Shown here piece by piece: positions 6,365 to 10,519 of a stretch of DNA of 10,519 nt (the first letter of the stretch is position 1; every line of letters starts with the position of its first letter). Made by a program: the position numbers and the translations under genes. The stretch is from Spirochaetales bacterium (lineage in GTDB: Bacteria; Spirochaetota; Spirochaetia; DSM-27196; SLST01). Location: contig DAOWMR010000061.1 of assembly GCA_030642995.1 (NCBI GenBank), positions 1 to 10,519 of the forward strand, written 5' to 3'. Under the pieces are notes generated by a model. The model did no database searches. It was not told the origin of the DNA and saw only the letters and a list, made by a program, of their open reading frames with translations.

Positions 6365-6796
6365 TCAGTTTGTCAGAAGCGGATTCACGATTTTGAGGCC
6401 GGCAAACCGGCTGAAGTCTGTGTCATTGGTCGCTACCGTCGCGTCAAACTCCAACGCAAGCGCCGCAATGTGCATGTCCGTCGTGAGCCTTCCGGTTCCT
6501 CCGGACTCCTCAAACAAGCGCTTCATGATGCCGGCGTGCCTCGATCCCGGAACAGCAGGCTTCACCGCCGGGAGCAGCAGGATCTCCTCCATGATTTCCA
6601 TGAGCACAGATGCTCGGGCTGGATTTGGCACTACTCGAGGGCTGGAGAAAAGCCGCACGAAGGCCAGCACCACAACCCACGGCACGCCGATAACTTCCGG
6701 CCCCCTCGCTGCGGTCTGCCACCATTCCCGAGCCGTGTCGTGATGGCCGGCCGCCGTGTTGTGGGCATCGACCAGGATGTTGGCGTCCGGAATGAT
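6365..6796 (-). CDS. vapC: VapC-family PIN-domain toxin with no canonical start codon
   Basis: PIN-domain ribonucleases of VapC toxin-antitoxin pairs cleave tRNA or rRNA when freed from VapB. The frame encodes 143 residues if begun at the codon overlapping the vapB stop: IIPDANILVDAHN at the N-terminus, a central PWVVVLAFVRL, then TTDMHIAAL and ATNDTDFSRF, ending in NPLLTN. The PIN acidic residues are present: Asp4, Asp107, Asp125 and Asp127. Relatives begin Met-Ile-Ile-Pro-Asp or Met-Ile-Pro-Asp. Here the codons at that place are ATC (6796-6794) and ATT (6793-6791), and an in-frame TGA lies at 6811-6809, so no ATG, GTG or TTG can supply the N-terminus. The first GTG (6685) would begin at residue 38 and lose Asp4, making the enzyme inactive. 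Either a rare ATC/ATT start is used, or a G-to-C change (or sequencing error) destroyed a TAATG overlap. The pair follows the tricorn gene on the same strand. Confidence 0.82.
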   Translation of the reverse strand: MIPDANILVDAHNTAAGHHDTAREWWQTAARGPEVIGVPWVVVLAFVRLFSSPRVVPNPARASVLMEIMEEILLLPAVKPAVPGSRHAGIMKRLFEESGGTGRLTTDMHIAALALEFDATVATNDTDFSRFAGLKIVNPLLTN

Positions 6797-7035
6797 TAAC
6801 GGTCCGTTTCCAATTCGTCGTACAACTGGTTGAGTCTGGCGGTATCAACTCCCGGCTGGAATCCGAAGTCCCGAACCCTTACGTGATACTCCGGAAGGGG
6901 CTCAGCCACCTCAATCTCCGGAAGTCCCCCGGCGAGAGCTTCGTTGACAACGTCCTTGTATGACCGATTCTGCCGATCCGCAACCGTTCGCAGCCTCACG
7001 TCAATCTGATCCTCGATTGTGAGTGTGGTCCTCAT
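6796..7035 (-). CDS. vapB: VapB-family ribbon-helix-helix antitoxin
   Basis: From the ATG at 7035 the product has 79 residues. It opens with the β-strand MRTTLTI and continues with two helices (about residues 9-21 and 26-38, RSYKDVVNEALAGGL), the ribbon-helix-helix DNA-binding fold seen in VapB antitoxins. The C-terminal part (PGVDTARLNQLYDELE) resembles the toxin-binding tail. It should bind and neutralise VapC and repress the pair. Family members normally begin at MRTTLTI, so I prefer 7035, although GGAG touches this ATG with no spacing. In-frame GTG (7056) and ATG (7053) codons behind GAGAG are alternatives adding 6-7 residues. The 5' end overlaps the tricorn coding sequence by 35 bases in another frame, and the TAA stop overlaps the natural vapC start position by one base. 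Confidence 0.82.
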   Translation of the reverse strand: MRTTLTIEDQIDVRLRTVADRQNRSYKDVVNEALAGGLPEIEVAEPLPEYHVRVRDFGFQPGVDTARLNQLYDELETDR

Positions 7036-10000
7036 CTCCAGAACATGGCACATCACTCTCGTGATGTTCAGACATCAACTTTGAATCAGTCCAATCGCGG
7101 ATCCTCCGCGTCGCCCGGGTACTCACGTCCGGCAAATCGGGGATGAACTCGGCGAGCTGTTTCCTGATCTCTGCTATTGCTCCTGCCAATTGCGGGTCTC
7201 GCCCGGCAGCGTGATCCTGGGGTGTGATCTCAATCTCTCTATCCGGATCGGTCCCGTAGTTCTCAACACCCCACCCAACATCCTTGAACCAGAACGAGAA
7301 TTCCGGTTGCGTGGTCACCCCGCCGTCCACGAATCTCTGCCGGGGCCAGATCCCGACAACGCCGCCCCACGTTCGTTTTCCGACGAGAGGCCCAAGCTTC
7401 ATGAGCTTGAAGTTGTGGGAGAAGATGTCGCCATCCGATCCCGAGTTTTCGTCGGTCACCGCAACCATGGGACCGGCCGGTGAATCCTCCGGCCACGGTT
7501 CCATCCCGAACCACCGCGTCACCGAGTAGCCGGTTCGACGGCGGGCGAGTTTCTCCAGGAGGAGCGCCGACACGTGACCACCACTATTGTTGCGAACATC
7601 AATGATCAGTCCGTCCCGATCTACCTCGGCCAGGTAGGAACGGTGGAACTCCGCATATCCGCGAGCCATCATGTCGGGAATGTGGACATATCCGCACCTG
7701 CCGTCCGTTGCCTCGTGAACGGCCCGGCGTTTCTCCTCTACCCATTCGCGGTATCGGGCCGGATACTCGCTCTTGAGGGTCTTCACCGGCACTGTGCGTG
7801 GGTTCTTCCCTTTCTCATCACCAAGGGTCACCGCAATTTCAGCTCCCGCCTGATTGATCAGAAGATCCCAGGGTGAGACGGACGCATTCAGTGCCCGCCC
7901 GTTGATCGCAAGGAGGGTCTGCCCGGCCTTGGCGGCGGCACCTGCTCTCGCCAGGGGAGACGACGCGTCCTCAATCCATGTATCGCCGGTGAGCAATCGG
8001 TCGATCTTCCACCGCTTCCCGTCAAACGACAGGTCGGCGCCGAGGTGGCCCATGCCGTAGTGAGGCGAGGGCCGGTAATCACCGCCGATCTCGTAGGCGT
8101 GCGAGGTCCCCAACTCGCCCTGCATCTCCCACATCAGGTCGGAGAACTCGCCACGGGTCGATACCCGATCCAGAAGCGGCAGATACCGTTCGTGGACTGC
8201 CCGCCAGTCGATATCAGACATCTCTGCGTTCCAGAAATTGTCCCGCTGCAGTCTCCACGCCTCGGTGTACATCTGCCGCCACTCCGCCGGCGGCTCAACC
8301 ATGACCCGTACTCGGCCCAGATCAACCCAGCCGGTCTTGCGGGCGGAGCCTTCCTTCCCGTTCTCCTTGGGCTTCTCACCGGCCGGGATAACTCGAAGCT
8401 TGTTGCCGGCACGATAGGCGAGCTTCTTGCGGTTTCCCGAGAGAGCGAACGAAGTGATCCCACTAACGAACACCTCATTCTCCTGTGTCTTGAAGTCAAA
8501 GGCGTGGAGGGTCCCCTTGGCTTTGGGTTCGCCGTTACCTCGATCACCGCCGAGCTCCCCCTCGACCGGGAATGTGGAATAGAGGATCTTGCCTTCAACG
8601 GCCGCGACATGTTCCACCGTCGCATGGTCCACGGGGACCGCGAGGATCCTGTCCTCAATGCCGTCAAAGTCAATCTCGACCGGCTCGGGCGGCTTCTTGG
8701 CCTCTCCCTTCTTGTCGCTCTTCTCGCCCTTGGCGGCCGCATCGTCGACGCTCCCGTCCGCGTCGCTGTCGGTGCCGTCCCCCTTCTTCTTGTCGTCGCC
8801 GTTTGGTTTGTCCGGCTCGGGTTGAGGCAGGAACGGCGACGGAATATCAGGCCTGAGGGTCAAGAGGTAGAGCTTCGCCGCCTCGGGAAACCCCAGGTCA
8901 AAGTGTGCACCGTCGTACACTGGATTGAGTTCTCGGGTAGATATGAAGTAGAGATACTTCCCCTCGGGATCGAATGCCGGAGACCAGTCAAAGAGAACGG
9001 GCCGGGTCACTGTTTTGGTATCACCGGTCTCGACGTTGTGAATCCTCAGCACAATCACGTGCCGGGTTGTCTTGATCGCGTAGGCCAGCCACCGGCCGTC
9101 CGGTGACCAATCGAACCCTGCAATGAAGAGGTGATCACTCCGGTCAACGACGGTCAGCTTACCGGTCTCGAAGTCACCAACAAGAAGTTCATTTCGATGA
9201 TTGGCGATGGCTACCTTCCGGCCGATGGGCGCCGCCTTGAGCTCCCGCGGATTGCCGATATCCCAGTCGGTGAGCTTCTGGACCGCACCTGCCTCGTCTT
9301 GATCGCGCGTCCCCTCGCACACCTCCACGTGGATCTCGCCTCCCTCATCCGAGGTCACCACGAGTGCCCCATCGCTCAGCCAGTCCACGGTTCGGTAGCG
9401 CACGCCCTGGAGCTCGCCCTGCTGGCGGACGGCGCCCTCGAATGGACCGAATACGAACGGTCTGCCGCGAGCCATGACCGAGAGGAGATGTCCCTCGGGG
9501 TGGAGTGCGTACTCCTCGAAGTAGCCGGTCGCCGCCACAAACTTGCGGTTTCGGCCGGTGCGGGGGCTCGGATAAGTTACTTCCACCGGAGTTGACTCGC
9601 CGGAGTCCGGATCAAACACAAAGAGGTCCGCGCCGGCGTGATAGACGATCCGAGATCCGTCGGTGGACGGGTGGCGAACGTAGTAGTCGCTGTGACTTGT
9701 GTGCCGGGCCAGGTCGCTACCCTGCACATCGCACGAGTAGAGGTTTCCGATTCCCTCGTGATCGGCCGAGAAGTAAATCCGATCCCTGAGCCACAGTGGA
9801 TGGGTCACGTTGCCGTCAATGGTGATGAGTCGTCGAAACTCTCCCCCGCCGTCCGGGTCAATCCAGATGTCGCCGGCCGTTCCGCCCTTGTACCGTTTCC
9901 AGTGCGCGGGTTCACGACCGATCATGCCGTACCGACCCATCACCATCCCACCGTCGGGTCCGTATGAAACGGTCAGTGCCGGACCGATTGGAAGCCGTTC

Positions 10001-10372
10001 CGGCTCACCGCCGTCCGGTGACACCCGAAAGATGTCACTCGGTCGCATGAACGGTCTCCGTGCGGGAGATGCGAAGAGAATGTTTCCGTCCGGATCCCAT
10101 CCACAGACGAGCACTTTGCTTCCGAGATGGGTCAACCGTCGTGGCTGTCCGCCGTCGGAAGGCATGACAAACACCTCGGTCGGGCCCTCTTCACTTCCGG
10201 CGAACGCTATCTGTTTCCCATCCGGTGAAAAGCGCGGATAACCGGCGGTCCCCAGCCCGGCGGTCAATCGGAGAGCTGTTCCTCCCCCAACGGGCACCTG
10301 CCAGAGATCGTCCTCACTGGTGAATACAATCCGGTCGTCGTGGATCGTTGGAAATCGATAGTAACCCTGCAC
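7001..10372 (-). CDS. Bacterial tricorn protease (S41 family) homologue
   Basis: The product has 1123 residues and no signal peptide, so it is probably cytoplasmic. Tricorn degrades short peptides made by the proteasome or other ATP-dependent proteases. Residues about 1-310 form a TolB-like β-propeller (SPDG repeats at 49-52 and 118-121), and about 320-660 a second propeller interrupted by a charged linker. Then come the C1 domain (about 690-765), a PDZ domain (about 770-865) and the S41 C2 domain. The tetrad of the Thermoplasma enzyme (Ser745, His746, Ser965, Glu1023) maps to Ser757-His758 (GTSHAYE), Ser979 (GSDGD) and Glu1037 (VENYG). The spacing from nucleophile to Glu is 58 in both, and Asp980 and Gly931 fit the oxyanion hole. 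The start is GTG at 10372, with GGAGGT 5 bases upstream. The length exceeds the archaeal form (about 1070) through the linker and a polar tail after about residue 1085, whose final codons overlap vapB. Confidence 0.93.
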   Translation of the reverse strand: MQGYYRFPTIHDDRIVFTSEDDLWQVPVGGGTALRLTAGLGTAGYPRFSPDGKQIAFAGSEEGPTEVFVMPSDGGQPRRLTHLGSKVLVCGWDPDGNILFASPARRPFMRPSDIFRVSPDGGEPERLPIGPALTVSYGPDGGMVMGRYGMIGREPAHWKRYKGGTAGDIWIDPDGGGEFRRLITIDGNVTHPLWLRDRIYFSADHEGIGNLYSCDVQGSDLARHTSHSDYYVRHPSTDGSRIVYHAGADLFVFDPDSGESTPVEVTYPSPRTGRNRKFVAATGYFEEYALHPEGHLLSVMARGRPFVFGPFEGAVRQQGELQGVRYRTVDWLSDGALVVTSDEGGEIHVEVCEGTRDQDEAGAVQKLTDWDIGNPRELKAAPIGRKVAIANHRNELLVGDFETGKLTVVDRSDHLFIAGFDWSPDGRWLAYAIKTTRHVIVLRIHNVETGDTKTVTRPVLFDWSPAFDPEGKYLYFISTRELNPVYDGAHFDLGFPEAAKLYLLTLRPDIPSPFLPQPEPDKPNGDDKKKGDGTDSDADGSVDDAAAKGEKSDKKGEAKKPPEPVEIDFDGIEDRILAVPVDHATVEHVAAVEGKILYSTFPVEGELGGDRGNGEPKAKGTLHAFDFKTQENEVFVSGITSFALSGNRKKLAYRAGNKLRVIPAGEKPKENGKEGSARKTGWVDLGRVRVMVEPPAEWRQMYTEAWRLQRDNFWNAEMSDIDWRAVHERYLPLLDRVSTRGEFSDLMWEMQGELGTSHAYEIGGDYRPSPHYGMGHLGADLSFDGKRWKIDRLLTGDTWIEDASSPLARAGAAAKAGQTLLAINGRALNASVSPWDLLINQAGAEIAVTLGDEKGKNPRTVPVKTLKSEYPARYREWVEEKRRAVHEATDGRCGYVHIPDMMARGYAEFHRSYLAEVDRDGLIIDVRNNSGGHVSALLLEKLARRRTGYSVTRWFGMEPWPEDSPAGPMVAVTDENSGSDGDIFSHNFKLMKLGPLVGKRTWGGVVGIWPRQRFVDGGVTTQPEFSFWFKDVGWGVENYGTDPDREIEITPQDHAAGRDPQLAGAIAEIRKQLAEFIPDLPDVSTRATRRIRDWTDSKLMSEHHESDVPCSGDEDHTHNRGSD
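8675..8827 (-). other. Low-complexity charged linker inside the tricorn gene
   Basis: This stretch encodes residues about 516-566 of the tricorn homologue, made almost entirely of Lys, Asp, Gly, Glu, Pro, Ser and Ala (for example KPNGDDKKKGDGTDSDADG). It is probably a disordered loop between strands of the second propeller, at a place where the archaeal protein is compact. A shorter Lys/Glu/Gly-rich loop follows at residues 664-680. Confidence 0.7.
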
Positions 10373-10392
10373 TGTGCACCTCCGTTACTCAG

Positions 10393-10421
10393 ATAATACA
10401 ATCCCACAACTGGAACTCCAA
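10393..10421 (-). promoter_or_regulatory. Candidate promoter for the tricorn gene
   Basis: On the - strand, TTGGAG (10421-10416) and TATTAT (10398-10393) are 17 bases apart. The -10 matches the consensus at 5/6 positions; the -35 is weak (TTG only). A start near 10386 would leave a leader of about 14 bases that still includes GGAGGT before the GTG at 10372. Small inverted repeats overlap the -35 (TGGA/TCCA at 10411-10420 and ACTCC/GGAGT at 10415-10429). Confidence 0.4.
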
Positions 10422-10445
10422 CCAGGAGTGCCCGGCTCGCCGTCC

Positions 10446-10474
10446 TTCACACCCCGGCCCGGCCAACGTACTAT
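10446..10474 (+). promoter_or_regulatory. Candidate promoter for the gene at the right edge
   Basis: TTCACA (10446-10451, 5/6 match) and TACTAT (10469-10474, 4/6 match) are separated by exactly 17 bases. The predicted start near 10481 lies only about two bases before the GTG at 10483, so the transcript would be nearly leaderless if this is the promoter used. Confidence 0.4.
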
Positions 10475-10482
10475 GTGAGGCA

Positions 10483-10519
10483 GTGAATCTCTTCGGCATG
10501 ACCCGGGACCAGATCCTCA
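10483..10519 (+). CDS. Start of an uncharacterised gene, possibly rlmN (partial)
   Basis: Twelve codons and one base from GTG at 10483 read MNLFGMTRDQIL and run off the window. The Asn-Leu-Phe/Leu-Gly-hydrophobic-Thr-Arg pattern is the kind of N-terminus seen in the radical-SAM 23S rRNA methyltransferase RlmN. Twelve residues are far too few to assign it, so this is a guess. GAGG at 10477-10480 is too close to the GTG for ideal initiation. An in-frame ATG at 10498 is an alternative start without a visible ribosome binding site. The gene is divergent from the tricorn gene across a 110-base gap that holds a promoter candidate for each. Confidence 0.4.
   Translation, partial: MNLFGMTRDQIL

Noticed and set aside
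6510..6848. 112-codon open frame on the - strand overlapping vapC and vapB
   Set aside because: It is out of frame with both; the conserved PIN and ribbon-helix-helix sequences are in the other two frames.
6365..7056. vapBC as evidence of a recent genomic island
   Set aside because: No flanking repeats, tRNA or obvious change in base composition accompany the pair. It may have been acquired, but the sequence does not show it.
8045..9106. 353-codon open frame on the + strand
   Set aside because: It is entirely antisense to the tricorn gene. Its apparent hydrophobic runs come from the complement of the Lys/Asp/Gly-rich linker.
1..10519. CRISPR array, tRNA/rRNA genes, insertion sequences or long direct repeats
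   Set aside because: No periodic repeats, cloverleaf candidates, transposase sequences or terminal inverted repeats were seen by eye on either strand.

Overview
The window looks like chromosomal DNA from a Gram-negative-type bacterium with fairly high G+C. A secreted outer-membrane β-barrel protein, an inner-membrane polysaccharide synthase, ribosomal protein bTHX, a short-chain-dehydrogenase-type threonine dehydrogenase and a bacterial tricorn protease occur together. That mix suggests an environmental lineage of the Gemmatimonadota/FCB-like kind, but no phylogenetic marker here is long enough to prove it. There are no rRNA, tRNA, CRISPR or insertion-sequence features.

Region 1 (1-3973, + strand) is the 3' part of an exopolysaccharide-type operon. 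It holds the end of a stand-alone response-regulator receiver whose phosphoacceptor Asp is replaced by Ala. Next, with a 1-base stop/start overlap, comes a 957-residue membrane protein that fuses a HEAT-repeat domain to a processive family-2 glycosyltransferase. Five bases later begins a signal-peptide-bearing outer-membrane β-barrel protein. The likely scheme is polymer synthesis and passage at the inner membrane by the glycosyltransferase, export or modification at the outer membrane by the barrel, and control through HEAT and receiver protein contacts.

Region 2 (3970-4691) has a four-helix membrane protein of unknown function on the - strand, whose stop codon overlaps that of the barrel gene. 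Divergent from it is a 35-codon gene for ribosomal protein bTHX.

Region 3 (4702-6354) is a divergent pair: an XRE-HTH/cupin regulator (-) and an SDR-type L-threonine 3-dehydrogenase (+). The gap between them carries a perfect-consensus sigma-70 promoter for the regulator, a weaker promoter for tdh facing it, and a near-perfect 20-bp palindrome over both predicted start points. This looks like a compact regulatory switch for threonine breakdown.

Region 4 (6365-10372, - strand) is a bacterial tricorn protease with its full catalytic tetrad, followed by a vapB antitoxin gene that overlaps its 3' end, then a vapC toxin gene. The vapC frame has no ATG, GTG or TTG at its natural start: the expected TAATG junction reads TAATC. 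At the right edge (10483-10519) the first 12 codons of a further + strand gene, possibly rlmN, follow a good promoter.

All three fully visible convergent gene junctions are extremely tight (4-bp overlap, 10 bp and 10 bp), and I see no intrinsic terminators at any of them.
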